This document shows, one piece after another, positions 30,176 through 40,371 of a stretch of DNA of 64,000 bases. Under the pieces are notes generated by a model. It had not been told where the DNA came from. It made no database searches and worked only from the letters and a program-made list of their open reading frames with translations. Origin of the DNA: Salinisphaera sp. (lineage in GTDB: Bacteria > Pseudomonadota > Gammaproteobacteria > Nevskiales > Salinisphaeraceae); assembly GCF_002729955.1 (NCBI RefSeq), contig NZ_PBYA01000003.1, forward strand, positions 1 to 64,000. The letters run 5' to 3'. The position numbers and the translations under genes were made by a program. How positions within the stretch are numbered: position 1 is the first letter of the stretch; the number at the start of each line of letters is the position of its first letter.

Positions 30176-31083
30176 AGTTCCAGCTCCATGCCGTCATAAG
30201 CCACTTCCACGCCCGCGTTTTCGACCGTGGCGCGCTCGGGCGAATCCGGATCGAGAATCGGATTGGTGTTGTTGATATGAATGAGCACCCGCCGCTTGTC
30301 GGGGAAATTCGCCAGCCAGGCCAGCATGCCGTTCTCGCCGGACTGCGGCAGATGACCCATGGCGGCGGCGGGCTTTTTGCCCACGCCCTGGTCGATCATC
30401 TCGGTTTCCGTGAAGAAGGTACCGTCGACGAGCAGGCAGTCGGATTCGCGGGCGATCGCGGCGATGTGATCGTCCGGCGCGCCGAGGCCGGGGGCATAGA
30501 ACAGCGTGCCGCCGGTGGCGTCGTCGGTGACCAGCAAGCCGATGTTGTCGCCCGGGTGCGGATCGCCCCCATGCGGCGAATACGGCGGCGCGGCCGAGGA
30601 CAGTTCGACTGCACGAAACGACAGCCCGGGCACGCCATCGATCGCAAAGCTTTCGGCGGCGGTGTCGATCTCGTGCCAGTCCACGCCGCAGTAGTGCGAG
30701 AGCACGTTGAACAGCGGCAGACCGGTAGTGAGGTCTTCGTAGACGGGGCGCGTTGACCAGACGGGCAGCGTGTCGCCCTCGCGCAGGATGATCAGCCCGG
30801 TCGCGTGATCGATCTGGCTGTCCATGAGCAGCACCGCGCCGATACCCGTGCCCCGCGTTTCCGGTGCTGGGCGTAATGCCGGAAAATCGAGTATCTGCTG
30901 GCGCACGTCGGGCGAGGCGTTGACCAGCAGCCAGTGCTCGTAGTCCGCGCTGACCGCGATCGACGACTGGGTGCGAGCCTGGGCACGGGTCGTGCCCTCG
31001 TGGAGCTGTCGGTTGAGCCCGACATTGGTGTTCCACTGCGGAAAGCCGCCGCCGGCGGCCGATCCGAGTACGCGTACATGCAT
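30172..31083 (-). CDS. pqqB: PQQ biosynthesis protein PqqB (MBL fold)
   Basis: [16 protein letters not shown]; 303 aa. Confidence 0.96.
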   Translation of the reverse strand: MHVRVLGSAAGGGFPQWNTNVGLNRQLHEGTTRAQARTQSSIAVSADYEHWLLVNASPDVRQQILDFPALRPAPETRGTGIGAVLLMDSQIDHATGLIILREGDTLPVWSTRPVYEDLTTGLPLFNVLSHYCGVDWHEIDTAAESFAIDGVPGLSFRAVELSSAAPPYSPHGGDPHPGDNIGLLVTDDATGGTLFYAPGLGAPDDHIAAIARESDCLLVDGTFFTETEMIDQGVGKKPAAAMGHLPQSGENGMLAWLANFPDKRRVLIHINNTNPILDPDSPERATVENAGVEVAYDGMELEL

Positions 31084-31120
31084 GATTTCATCCTGCGAAG
31101 ACCGTTTCGTTGGCCCAATC

Positions 31121-31138
31121 AGGCAGGAGTCGTGCCAG
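31121..31138 (-). promoter_or_regulatory. Putative sigma-54 promoter of pqqBCD
   Basis: Minus strand CTGGCACGACTCCTGCCT: TGGCAC-N5-CTGC, GG-N10-GC. Confidence 0.6.
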
Positions 31139-31152
31139 CTCTCGGCTTGGCC

Positions 31153-33078
31153 TCAGCGCATTCGCGATGGCTCGATGGCGTGTTTTTTCATTTTTCGATA
31201 CAAAGTGTTGCGGCTTGTTTCCAGCTGCAGCGCGGCCCGGGTGACGTTCCAGCCATTGTTTTCAAGCGCGGCGATCAGGGCATTGCGTTCGGCGCTGGCC
31301 AGCGGGTTGGGGGCCGCCGCGTGCGCTGCGCCTGCGTGGGCTGGCGCATCGCTGCGCGCTGCATAGCCCGCCAGTTCATGCGGCAGGTCCGACAGGCGCA
31401 GGCACCCGTCTTCGCATAGCGCGAGCGCGGTGCGTACGACGTTGCGCATCTGGCGGATATTGCCGGGCCAGTCGTAGTGCAGAAGCGCGGCCATCGCATC
31501 CTCGGCGATGCAAACGGCGCTGCCGCCCTCCTGTTCCGCGGCGATCACCGAACGCAGTAGGGCCTCGCGATCGGCACGCTCGCGCACCGAGGCGAGCGTG
31601 AGGGTGATGCCGTCGAGCCGGTAGTAGAGATCGGCCCGGAAGTCGCCCGCGGCCACGCGTTCGCCCAGGTCGGCATGGGTGGCACAGATGACGTTGAGAT
31701 CGAGCGCGATCGGCGTATCGCCGCCCAGCGGCACGACTTCGCGTTCTTCGAGCACGCGCAACAGTCGCGTCTGCAGCGCCAGCGGCATGTCGCCGATTTC
31801 GTCGAGAAACAGCGTGCCGCCGGAGGCCTGCAGCAGCTTGCCGCGCATGCCCTCGCGGCTGGCGCCGGTAAAGGCACCCGGCTTGTAGCCGAACAGCTCG
31901 GCCTCGATGAGCGTTTCCGGAATGGCGGCACAGTTCACGGCCACGAACGGGGCCCTGGCCCGCGCGCTGGCCGCGTGGATGGCACGGGCGAAGACTTCCT
32001 TGCCGGTGCCGGTTTCGCCGCGCAGCATGATGGCGATGCGGCGATCAACCACGCGCTTGGCGCAGCGTACGTTTTCGCCCATCACCGGATCGGCTCCGGC
32101 GAGTTCATCCAGGCCGGGGCGGCGATCACTCCCACGAGCCGGTATGTAAAGGCCGCGCGACTCGGTACGGCGGCCCGACGGCGCACACAGCCGGGCATGG
32201 TAGCGGCGCCCTCGGGCACGCTCATGCACAGGCCAGACGGTTTGCATGCCGTCGCCGCAAGCCGCTTTCAGCCCGGTACCCACGATATCGAAAACCTGTT
32301 CGATCGATTGGCCGATCAGTTCGCGACGCCCCTGCGCGCCCAGCTGCAGGGCGGCGTTGTCGTCGGCCGCGATAATCCGGTCGTTGTCGTCGATGGCGAG
32401 CAGGCCGTCGTGGATCAGGCCCACGAACTCGGGCCGGCCGTGAAAACGCAGCACCCGCGAATCCCGGTGCGCGTTGAGGAACACGCTTTTTTCGATCAGC
32501 CGTGCCGACATGCTCACCAGCGCCACGGTATGCATCTGCCCGGCGCGGGTGCCCTCGCACTGCACGGAGGAGGCATCGAGCACGGCCAGCAGCTCGCCGG
32601 CAGCATTGCGAATCGGCGCGGCCGAACAGCTCAAGCCGGTGTGGCGAACGGCGAAATGGTCGGCACAATGGATGACCACCGGCCGCTGTTCGACAATACA
32701 GGTGCCGATGCCGTTGGTGCCCTGGCGCCACTCGCTCCAGTTGGCGCCGTCCCACAGCCCGGCAGCCCGGAAGTTCTCGCGCAGGCGGGCCTCCACCCGG
32801 TTGTAGAGAATCACGCCCTGGGCATCGGTGAGCATCAGCGCATAGCCGGCGCCGGCAATCTGGGCCGCCAGATCGTCCATTTCACCGCGTGCAAGGGAAA
32901 CGACCTCGGCCAGCTCGTCGCGATGGGCGCTGAGCTGGCTGCGCGACAGCACGTCCAGCTCGATACGCGACGGGTCCAGCCCGTAGTCGCGAATACAGCG
33001 ATTCCAGGAACCCGCCACCAGATCGGCCGAGTCGCCATGGACGGTTGCCGTCGAAGGATGCGCCGCCAGATCGACCAT
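31153..33078 (-). CDS. AcoR-like sigma-54-dependent activator (GAF-PAS-AAA+-Fis)
   Basis: GETGTGKEVFARAIH, GAFTGA, Fis-type HTH; N-terminal GAF-like domain. Confidence 0.85.
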   Translation of the reverse strand: MVDLAAHPSTATVHGDSADLVAGSWNRCIRDYGLDPSRIELDVLSRSQLSAHRDELAEVVSLARGEMDDLAAQIAGAGYALMLTDAQGVILYNRVEARLRENFRAAGLWDGANWSEWRQGTNGIGTCIVEQRPVVIHCADHFAVRHTGLSCSAAPIRNAAGELLAVLDASSVQCEGTRAGQMHTVALVSMSARLIEKSVFLNAHRDSRVLRFHGRPEFVGLIHDGLLAIDDNDRIIAADDNAALQLGAQGRRELIGQSIEQVFDIVGTGLKAACGDGMQTVWPVHERARGRRYHARLCAPSGRRTESRGLYIPARGSDRRPGLDELAGADPVMGENVRCAKRVVDRRIAIMLRGETGTGKEVFARAIHAASARARAPFVAVNCAAIPETLIEAELFGYKPGAFTGASREGMRGKLLQASGGTLFLDEIGDMPLALQTRLLRVLEEREVVPLGGDTPIALDLNVICATHADLGERVAAGDFRADLYYRLDGITLTLASVRERADREALLRSVIAAEQEGGSAVCIAEDAMAALLHYDWPGNIRQMRNVVRTALALCEDGCLRLSDLPHELAGYAARSDAPAHAGAAHAAAPNPLASAERNALIAALENNGWNVTRAALQLETSRNTLYRKMKKHAIEPSRMR

Positions 33079-33303
33079 CGCTGCTCCTCGCTGGACACCG
33101 CGCCGCGCACGGGCCCTCGCATGCATATCGCCCGCTTTCAACGCGGGTCTGACTCGGTTCTAGCAGGTTCGAAAAGCGCAGACAAGCGGGCGTATCGGCC
33201 ATGGCACGAACTGCAACACCGCCGTATCGAAAACGTGACAGTGACAACGGCATGCGGTGAGCACGCCCTCTTTCAAACGACTGTTTTAAAAGCGAGTTGT
33301 GAA

Positions 33304-33318
33304 TGGCCTGGATCTTGC
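33304..33318 (+). promoter_or_regulatory. Putative sigma-54 promoter of aldehyde dehydrogenase
   Basis: TGGCCTGGATCTTGC: TGGCCT-N5-TTGC, GG-N10-GC. Confidence 0.6.
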
Positions 33319-33422
33319 GATTCTCGATCGTGGTGTCGCCGTTGCTACGACGACCATACAAAGAACCGTGTGCCGGCACAGCGTTGCCGGCGCGATAAAA
33401 ACCGATGGAGGAGAGAATCGAT

Positions 33423-34934
33423 ATGTGTGCAGTAGCTGCTTCTGAAGTATCGCTCGAGCCGAATGTCCAGCAATTCATCGACAGCCCACGCAAGATGCTC
33501 ATCGACGGCCAGTGGGTGGCCTGTGAATCGGGCGAGACCTTCGATGTCTACAACCCGTCCAACGACCAGGTCATCGCCCAGGCTCAGGCGGCCACCAAGG
33601 TGGATGTCGACAAGGCCGTAAAGGCCGCGCGCCGGGCATTCGACGACGGCCCGTGGACGAGGATGGCACCCGCCGAACGCCAACAGATCGTCTGGAAGAT
33701 CGGCGATCTGATCATGGACTATCAGGAAGAGCTGGCCCAGCTGGAATCGCTGGACAACGGCAAGCCGATTTCCATCGCCCGGGCCGCCGACGTGCCGCTG
33801 GCCGCGGAGATGTTTCGCTACATGGCCGGCTGGGCCACCAAGCTCAACGGCGAAATGATCACCCCCACCGTGCCCTATGCGCCCGGTGCCGAATGGCATG
33901 CCTATACCCGGCGTGAACCGGTGGGCGTGTGTGGCCAGATCATCCCCTGGAACTTCCCGCTGCTCATGGCTGCCTGGAAGCTGGCCCCGGCGCTGGCCAC
34001 CGGCAATACCATCGTCATGAAGCTGGCCGAGGAAACCCCGCTATCCGGGCTCAAGCTCGCCGAGATCATGCAGGAAGCCGGTGTGCCGGACGGCGTGGCC
34101 AACATCATCACGGGTTTTGGCGAAGACGCCGGCGCGCCGATCGCCGCCCATCCCATGGTCGACAAGATCGCCTTTACCGGCTCCACGGAAGTAGGCCGGC
34201 TGATCGTCGATGCGGCCAAGGGCAACCTCAAGAAGGTATCGTTGGAGCTGGGCGGTAAATCGCCGAACATCGTGCTCGACGATGCCGACCTGGAAAAAGC
34301 CATTCCGGGGGCGGCGAACGCGATTTTCTTCAACCACGGCCAGTGCTGTGCGGCCGGCTCGCGGCTGTTCGTGCATGAAAAGATCTACGATCAGGTGGTC
34401 GAAGGCGTGGCCGACTTCGCCCGCAACATCAAGCTTGGCCCGGGCCTGGATCCGGAAACCCAGATGGGCCCGCTGGTATCGCGTACCCAGTTCGACCGTG
34501 TGACCGGCTATCTGGAATCCGGCAAAAACCAGGGCGCGAGGGCCGCGGCCGGCGGCGAACGCGGCGACGGCGACGGCTATTTCGTGAAACCGACCGTGCT
34601 GACCGACGTAACCGACGATATGAAGGTGGTACAGGAAGAGATCTTCGGGCCGGTGGTCACGGCGACGAAGTTCTCCGACTTCGACCGCGATCTGGTCAAC
34701 CGCGCCAACGACACGGTGTTCGGCCTGGCCTCGGGCGTATGGACCCAGGATATCGGCCGCGCGCACAAGCTGGCTGCCAAGCTGCGTGCCGGCACGGTAT
34801 GGGTGAACTGCTACAACATCTTCGACGCGGCATTGCCGTTCGGCGGTTACAAGCAGTCCGGCTGGGGCCGCGAGATGGGCGCCCAGGTGCTCAACAACTA
34901 CACCGAAACCAAGACAGTGACGGTGTCGTTGTAG
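33423..34934 (+). CDS. NAD-dependent aldehyde dehydrogenase
   Basis: IIPWNFPLLMAAWKLAPALATGNT, ELGGKSPNIV, FFNHGQCCAAGSR; SD GGAGGAGA. Confidence 0.92.
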   Translation: MCAVAASEVSLEPNVQQFIDSPRKMLIDGQWVACESGETFDVYNPSNDQVIAQAQAATKVDVDKAVKAARRAFDDGPWTRMAPAERQQIVWKIGDLIMDYQEELAQLESLDNGKPISIARAADVPLAAEMFRYMAGWATKLNGEMITPTVPYAPGAEWHAYTRREPVGVCGQIIPWNFPLLMAAWKLAPALATGNTIVMKLAEETPLSGLKLAEIMQEAGVPDGVANIITGFGEDAGAPIAAHPMVDKIAFTGSTEVGRLIVDAAKGNLKKVSLELGGKSPNIVLDDADLEKAIPGAANAIFFNHGQCCAAGSRLFVHEKIYDQVVEGVADFARNIKLGPGLDPETQMGPLVSRTQFDRVTGYLESGKNQGARAAAGGERGDGDGYFVKPTVLTDVTDDMKVVQEEIFGPVVTATKFSDFDRDLVNRANDTVFGLASGVWTQDIGRAHKLAAKLRAGTVWVNCYNIFDAALPFGGYKQSGWGREMGAQVLNNYTETKTVTVSL

Positions 34935-34978
34935 CCCGGCACACGGCCGCCGCGCCCCCTCGGCGGCCATGTACCCGA

Positions 34979-35010
34979 AGCCGGCTGCGCCCTGCAGCTG
35001 GCTTTTTCTT
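34979..35010 (+). terminator. Rho-independent terminator after aldehyde dehydrogenase
   Basis: AGCCGGCTGC-gccct-GCAGCTGGCT then TTTTCTTT. Confidence 0.75.
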
Positions 35011-35055
35011 TATTGATTTATGGATGGACCGCCGGCGGCACCCAACAAGCAGATT

Positions 35056-35090
35056 GTCCGCGAATGAACGCGAAGACACGCGAATAAGAC
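35056..35090 (+). repeat. Dispersed 10-bp-period repeat (copy 1): GTC-CGCGAATGAA-CGCGAAGACA-CGCGAATAAG
   Basis: Read directly; shared with copies at 43665 and 43869. Confidence 0.6.
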
Positions 35091-35218
35091 AAAAGGCAGA
35101 TCGCGCGGAGCTTAAGGGGCTTATGTTCGCGCCGAACGCTAAAGCCGGCCCGCAGGCGCAGCACGATATGCGCGCAGTTCGCTCATCGACCGCGAGATGG
35201 CTTCGTTGCTCAGGAGCA

Positions 35219-35425
35219 ACCGCAGATTTCGCAGATTACACAGATGAAAGAGCGCGCCACATGCGCTGGACGGCATCGAACGACCGGGTTGTCCTGTCTT
35301 TGCGCTGCTATATATGCGTCGACCTGCGAACCATTCCCTACCGCGAGTGCCAGCGAAGCCAACACGCCAAAGCGCTCGGTTGCCCACCCTGGCCAAATCA
35401 ACAAATCGGCGTAATCTGCGGATAA
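35219..35425. repeat. Second intergenic repeat family, inverted pair CCGCAGATTTCGCAGATTACACAGAT / ATCGGCGTAATCTGCGGAT
   Basis: CCGCAGATTnCGC cores at 35219 (+) and 35402-35425 (-). Confidence 0.45.
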
Positions 35426-35654
35426 ATGGCGTTCTGGTTATCTATGAAACGCCGCTGACTTGTCTCGAGCAAGCAGGTGATGGGCCAATAAAGCCCGACC
35501 GCTCGGAGGCCGGGGCGCGTGTACTTACGCCACAGCCCGAACTTGGCACAATCGAGAATTTTCTTTTGCCGCCGCCGGGTTGGCGCACCCGGACCGGTAT
35601 TCGATTACGCTATCGTAAGGCCCAATGCGTACTCGAATGCGTCAGGAGTTTGCC

Positions 35655-36296
35655 ATGCCCAAGCAGCCGATCCGGGTTCTGCTCGTCGACGATCATGCCG
35701 TCGTGCGCGCCGGCTATGCGCGCCTGCTCAAGCTGGCCGGCGATATCGAAGTCGCCGGCGAGGCCGATAGCGGCGAACGCGCCTATGCCCTGTGCCGCGA
35801 GCACAACTTCGACGTGATCGTCATGGACCTGTCGTTGCCGGGCATGAGCGGCATCGAAACCACGCGACGTATCTGCAGCCGTCACCCGGGTACACGGGTG
35901 CTGGTGTTTTCGGTACACGAAGAAGCCATTTTCGTGCGCCGTGCGCTGGCCGCGGGCGCGACCGGCTATATCGGCAAACGGGCGGTGGCCGACGTATTGA
36001 TCGAGGGCGTGCGTCAGGTGGCCTGCGGGCGCGAATATCTGGACCCGGGCCTGGCTGACGATATCGTCGCCTCGGCACAGGACAGCACGTCGCCGCTGGC
36101 CTGTCTGTCTTCGCGCGAGTTCGAGATTTTTCGCCTCGTGGCCTCGGGCATGAGCGTGACCGATATTGCCGAGGAGCTGTTCGTCAGCCCCAAGACCGTT
36201 GCCAACCATGCCTCGCGCCTGCGCGCGAAGCTGGGCGTGGGCGGCACCGCCGAGCTGACCCGACTGGCGATTCGTACCGGTGTCGTCGGGCTCTAG
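35655..36296 (+). CDS. NarL/LuxR-family response regulator
   Basis: VLLVDDHAVVRAGYARLL; VIVMDLSLPGMSGIE; LSSREFEIFRLVASGMSVTDIAEELFVSPKTVANHASRLRAKLG. Confidence 0.88.
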   Translation: MPKQPIRVLLVDDHAVVRAGYARLLKLAGDIEVAGEADSGERAYALCREHNFDVIVMDLSLPGMSGIETTRRICSRHPGTRVLVFSVHEEAIFVRRALAAGATGYIGKRAVADVLIEGVRQVACGREYLDPGLADDIVASAQDSTSPLACLSSREFEIFRLVASGMSVTDIAEELFVSPKTVANHASRLRAKLGVGGTAELTRLAIRTGVVGL

Positions 36297-37632
36297 GCAG
36301 ACTCAAGCTACGCCCCCGCGCCAGCGGATCGGGGCGCGACTGCGCCTGCGACAGCGGCTGATGTTTGCCGTGACGCTGCTGCTGGCCGCCATTCTCGGCG
36401 CGGCGGTCTGGCTGGTCATCCACAATGCCCAGCGTGCGGTGAGCGAAGAGATGCAGGCGAGCATCGCCCTGGCCGGCGACCTGGTCGATAACACGATCCG
36501 CAGGGATGACGACGCCCTGGGCGCCGCGCGCCGGCTCTCCGAGATAGGCCATCTGCGCCATCTATGCCTGTCGTTGATCGAGCGGCGCGGTGCGTCGCCA
36601 AGCGGCGGCTGCACCAACCCCGAATCGGCCGGCGCACCGGCTTGGTTTGCGGCCCTGACCCGACCCGAGACCCTGCCCGAACGCCGACTCATGGTCGCGC
36701 CCGACCACGCGATGGTGATCCTGGCCGACCCGGACGACGAAATCGCCGAAGCCTGGCAGGACACACGCGGCCTGCTCGCACTGCTGGTCGTGTTCTATCT
36801 GGCGACAATCGCGGTGGTCTATCGGCTGTTCGGGCGCGCGCTCGTGCCGGTACGGCGTATCGACGCCGCGCTCGCGCGTATCGAGCACGGCGACTACGGC
36901 ATCCGCCTGCCCCGCTTCTCGCTGCCCGAGTTCGACGGCATCGCTGCCCAATTCAACCACATGGCGGCCGCACTCGATGCCGCCCAGCACGAAAACCGGC
37001 GCCTGCGCGAACATTCCCTGCGTATCCAGGAAGACGAACGCCACAACATCGCCCGCGAACTGCACGACGAACTCGGCCAGAGCCTGACCGCGATTCGCGC
37101 CGATGCGGCCGGTATTCTGGCACGCGGCGACCGTCTGCCGGCCGGGGTGGCCGAGTCCGCCCAGGCGATTGCCGCGGTGGCCGGGCGCATCTACGACCAG
37201 ACGCGGCTGATGATGCGCCGCCTGCGCCCGCCGGGCCTGGACGAACTCGGCCTCGATGCCGCTCTGGAGGATCATGTGGCGAGTCGCCAGCGCAGCCATC
37301 GTGACGTATCACTGGCCTATACCGGCTGCGATCGCCTGGCGGATGTGCCCACCGCGGTCGCCATTCATGTATTCCGCCTGGTCCAGGAAGCCCTGACCAA
37401 CGCCCTGCGCCACGGCCGCCCGTCACGCATCGATATCACGGTCGGCCTGGAGGCCGGCCGACTTCGGGTCGATGTGCGTGACGACGGCGACGGTTTCGAC
37501 TCGCAGGTCTGCCGGCCCGGCGTCGGGCTCTCCGGCATGGCCGAACGTATCGACCTGCTCGGCGGGCAGCTGCAGGTGGACAGTCGCCGCCGCCACGGCA
37601 CCCATATTCATGCCGATATTCCACTCGCATGA
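36280..37632 (+). CDS. HisKA_3-type sensor histidine kinase
   Basis: EDERHNIARELHDELGQSLTAIRADA; GVGLSGMAERIDLLGG; overlaps response regulator 3' end. Confidence 0.87.
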   Translation: MSSGSRQTQATPPRQRIGARLRLRQRLMFAVTLLLAAILGAAVWLVIHNAQRAVSEEMQASIALAGDLVDNTIRRDDDALGAARRLSEIGHLRHLCLSLIERRGASPSGGCTNPESAGAPAWFAALTRPETLPERRLMVAPDHAMVILADPDDEIAEAWQDTRGLLALLVVFYLATIAVVYRLFGRALVPVRRIDAALARIEHGDYGIRLPRFSLPEFDGIAAQFNHMAAALDAAQHENRRLREHSLRIQEDERHNIARELHDELGQSLTAIRADAAGILARGDRLPAGVAESAQAIAAVAGRIYDQTRLMMRRLRPPGLDELGLDAALEDHVASRQRSHRDVSLAYTGCDRLADVPTAVAIHVFRLVQEALTNALRHGRPSRIDITVGLEAGRLRVDVRDDGDGFDSQVCRPGVGLSGMAERIDLLGGQLQVDSRRRHGTHIHADIPLA

Positions 37633-37748
37633 GCGGTGTCAGCAAATGGTCGTATACCCTCGATACCGGGAAGAATTCCCATTGAGCGAAGCAATTGCCC
37701 CGGTCGAGACTCAATAGCACTAAATAATAAGAACAGTGCGGGGGAGAA

Positions 37749-40097
37749 ATGAATTATCGCAGGGGATTCGGCCTTACGGTGGGCGCGGTATGCGTCATGG
37801 GTGGACATAGCGCCACCGCCCAGCCACTCGAACTGGGCGGCATCGATATCATCGGCGCCACGCCTTTTGCCGGCAGTGAGGTGGACGCCGACCGCTACCC
37901 GGCCAACGTGCAACACGCCGAAAGCCAGCGCATCGAACGCGGCGAAACGCTCAACCTGAACCAGTTCATGCAGCAGGAGCTGGGCAGCGTCCACGTCAAC
38001 GACGCCACCAACAACCCGTTCCAGCCGGACCTCAATTACCGCGGTTATACCGCCTCGCCCCTGCTCGGACTGCCGCAGGGGCTGTCGATCTACCAGGATG
38101 GCGTGCGTATCAACGAGCCCTTTGGCGACACCGTCAACTGGGACCTGATACCGCAGGTCGCGATCGATTCGATCGATCTGATCCCGGGGGCCAACCCGTT
38201 GTTCGGCCAGAACACGCTCGGCGGTGCGGTATCGATCAAGACCAGGACCGGCTTCACTTATGAAGGCGCCGAGGCCGAGCTGTTCGGTGGCGACTTCGGC
38301 CGTTTCGGCGGCCATGTGCAGGCTGGCGGCAACAACGGCACCGACGCATGGTACTTCGCGGCCCAGGGCGTGTCCGAAGACGGCTGGCGCGATTTCTCCG
38401 ATTCCGACGTGGCCCAGCTGTTCACCCAGTTTTCCACGCTCACCGACCACGGCACCCTGGATTTTTCGATCACCGCCGCCGACAACAGCCTGCGCGGCAA
38501 TGGCGCGATTCCGGCGGAGCTTGCCGACGCCGAAGGTCGCGATGCGGTGTTCACCTACCCGGACGAAACCAACCCGGACATGGTGATGTTCAACCTGCGC
38601 GGCACCCGCGACTACAGCGACGACTTTACCCTGGCCTGGGGCGCCTACTATCGACGTACCGAAATCAACACCTTCAACGGCGACGGCTCCGAGTTCGAGG
38701 ACTGCGAAGACGCCGCCAATGCGGGCCTGCTCTGCGAAGAAGCCGAAGACGGCGGCGACGAGGAAATCGTCTTCGATGCCGATGGCAATCCGGTGGTGGC
38801 CCGCGACGGCGTGATCGGCGGCACCGAAAACACCTCGCAAACCAAGGAAAACGGCTTCGGTCTGAACCTGCAGGGCCGGCAGAACAGCGTGCTCGGCGGC
38901 GAGCTGATCGTCGGCACCAGCCTCGACTACGCCAGCAGCGATTTCTCGCAGCAGACCGAACTGGCCAGCCTCACCGACGAGCGCGGCACCGTGGGCAGCG
39001 GCATCGTCTCCGGTGAATCGCTGACCGGCGTGTCGGCCCACAACAGCACCGCCAGCCTGTTCTTTCTGCAACGTGTGCCGATCACCGAGACGCTCGAAGG
39101 GACGCTGGCCGGGCGCTACAACCGTACATCGATCTCGTTGCACGACACCTCGCCGGAGGTGGAATTCGCCGGCGGCGACGATGACGACGACACCAGCCTG
39201 TCCGGCGATCACGAGTTCAAGCGCCTGAACCTGGCCGGCGGGCTGACCTGGCAGGTCAACGACCACCTGACCAGCTTCGCCAGCCTGTCGCAGTCGTCGC
39301 GCGCGCCCACGCCGGTCGAGCTGACCTGTGCCAACCCGGATGCGCCGTGTCGGCTGCCCAACGGCTTCGTCGACGATCCGCCGCTGGAACAGGTGGTCAC
39401 CACCACCTACGAACTGGGCCTGCGCGGCGGCGACGACGACCTGCGCTGGCACGCGGCCGTGTTCCGCTCGGACAACCAGGACGACATCCTCTTCATCGCC
39501 GCCGAATCGCGTTTCGAAGGCTATTTCGACAACGTTGGCGAAACCCGGCGTCAGGGCGTGGAACTGGGTCTGGACTGGGCCTTCGCCGGACGCTGGCGAC
39601 TGTCGGCGAACTACACCTATCTCAACGCCGAGTTTCGCGACTCGTTCATCACCAATTCGCCCAACCACCCGCTGGCCGATGAAGACGCCGCACCCGGCGA
39701 AGACCCGACCCAGCAGGTCGAACCCGGCGATCGTATCCCCCTCATTCCGGAACATCTGTTCAACGTCGGCATCGACTGGGCGCCGACAAACCGGCTTCGC
39801 CTGGGCATGGACGTGGTCGGCAACGGTGATCAGATCTATCGCGGCGACGAATCCAACACCGACAACGAAAAGATCGATGGCTATGCCATCGTCAACGCCA
39901 ACGCCGCATTCAAGATCACCGACCGCATCACGACGTTCATCCGGGTGAACAACCTGCTTGATTCCGACTACGAAACCTTCGGCCTCTACGGCGAAGCCGA
40001 CGAAGTGCTCGAAGGTGATCGCTACGACGACGCCAGTCGCTTCATCGGCCCCGGCGCGCCGCGCGGCATCTGGGGCGGCGTGCGCGTGGAGCTATAG
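37749..40097 (+). CDS. TonB-dependent outer-membrane receptor
   Basis: Plug domain VYQDGVRINEPFGDTVNWDLIP, IDLIPGANPLFGQNTLGGAVSIKTR; C-terminal beta-barrel strands. Confidence 0.88.
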   Translation: MNYRRGFGLTVGAVCVMGGHSATAQPLELGGIDIIGATPFAGSEVDADRYPANVQHAESQRIERGETLNLNQFMQQELGSVHVNDATNNPFQPDLNYRGYTASPLLGLPQGLSIYQDGVRINEPFGDTVNWDLIPQVAIDSIDLIPGANPLFGQNTLGGAVSIKTRTGFTYEGAEAELFGGDFGRFGGHVQAGGNNGTDAWYFAAQGVSEDGWRDFSDSDVAQLFTQFSTLTDHGTLDFSITAADNSLRGNGAIPAELADAEGRDAVFTYPDETNPDMVMFNLRGTRDYSDDFTLAWGAYYRRTEINTFNGDGSEFEDCEDAANAGLLCEEAEDGGDEEIVFDADGNPVVARDGVIGGTENTSQTKENGFGLNLQGRQNSVLGGELIVGTSLDYASSDFSQQTELASLTDERGTVGSGIVSGESLTGVSAHNSTASLFFLQRVPITETLEGTLAGRYNRTSISLHDTSPEVEFAGGDDDDDTSLSGDHEFKRLNLAGGLTWQVNDHLTSFASLSQSSRAPTPVELTCANPDAPCRLPNGFVDDPPLEQVVTTTYELGLRGGDDDLRWHAAVFRSDNQDDILFIAAESRFEGYFDNVGETRRQGVELGLDWAFAGRWRLSANYTYLNAEFRDSFITNSPNHPLADEDAAPGEDPTQQVEPGDRIPLIPEHLFNVGIDWAPTNRLRLGMDVVGNGDQIYRGDESNTDNEKIDGYAIVNANAAFKITDRITTFIRVNNLLDSDYETFGLYGEADEVLEGDRYDDASRFIGPGAPRGIWGGVRVEL

Positions 40098-40371
40098 CCT
40101 CTTCTTCGATCTCCTCCGGCAGGCGCCGGCCCGCAGGGAACGGGTCCCAAACGCGGGTCGGCCGCCTGTTTTTCGATGCCTCGACAGCACGGAGCAGCGA
40201 AGGTTTTCGACCGGATATCGGCCGGGTCGGTCATGCCCACGACACGCCCCGGCGAAGACGGCATGGCCGGCCGCTTGAAAAAGAAAAATACTTGACCGGA
40301 AACACTTCATCCGGCGCTCGGCGCGCCGATACTCGGGCGTGCCGTGACAACCTCCCCCGAGAACTCAAACG

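Noticed and set aside
33198-33216. ATGGCACGAACTGCAACA as sigma-54 promoter of aldehyde dehydrogenase
   Set aside because: GG-N8-GC spacing is wrong; the site at 33304 has N10.
31675-33435. 586-aa + strand ORF
   Set aside because: Antisense shadow of the AcoR-like activator; no recognisable motif. Not a missing quinoprotein dehydrogenase.
35035-35430. Short-period repeats as a CRISPR array
   Set aside because: Units are 10 bp with no spacers and no cas genes.
37608-39755. 715-aa - strand ORF
   Set aside because: Mirror of the TonB receptor codons; no family signature.
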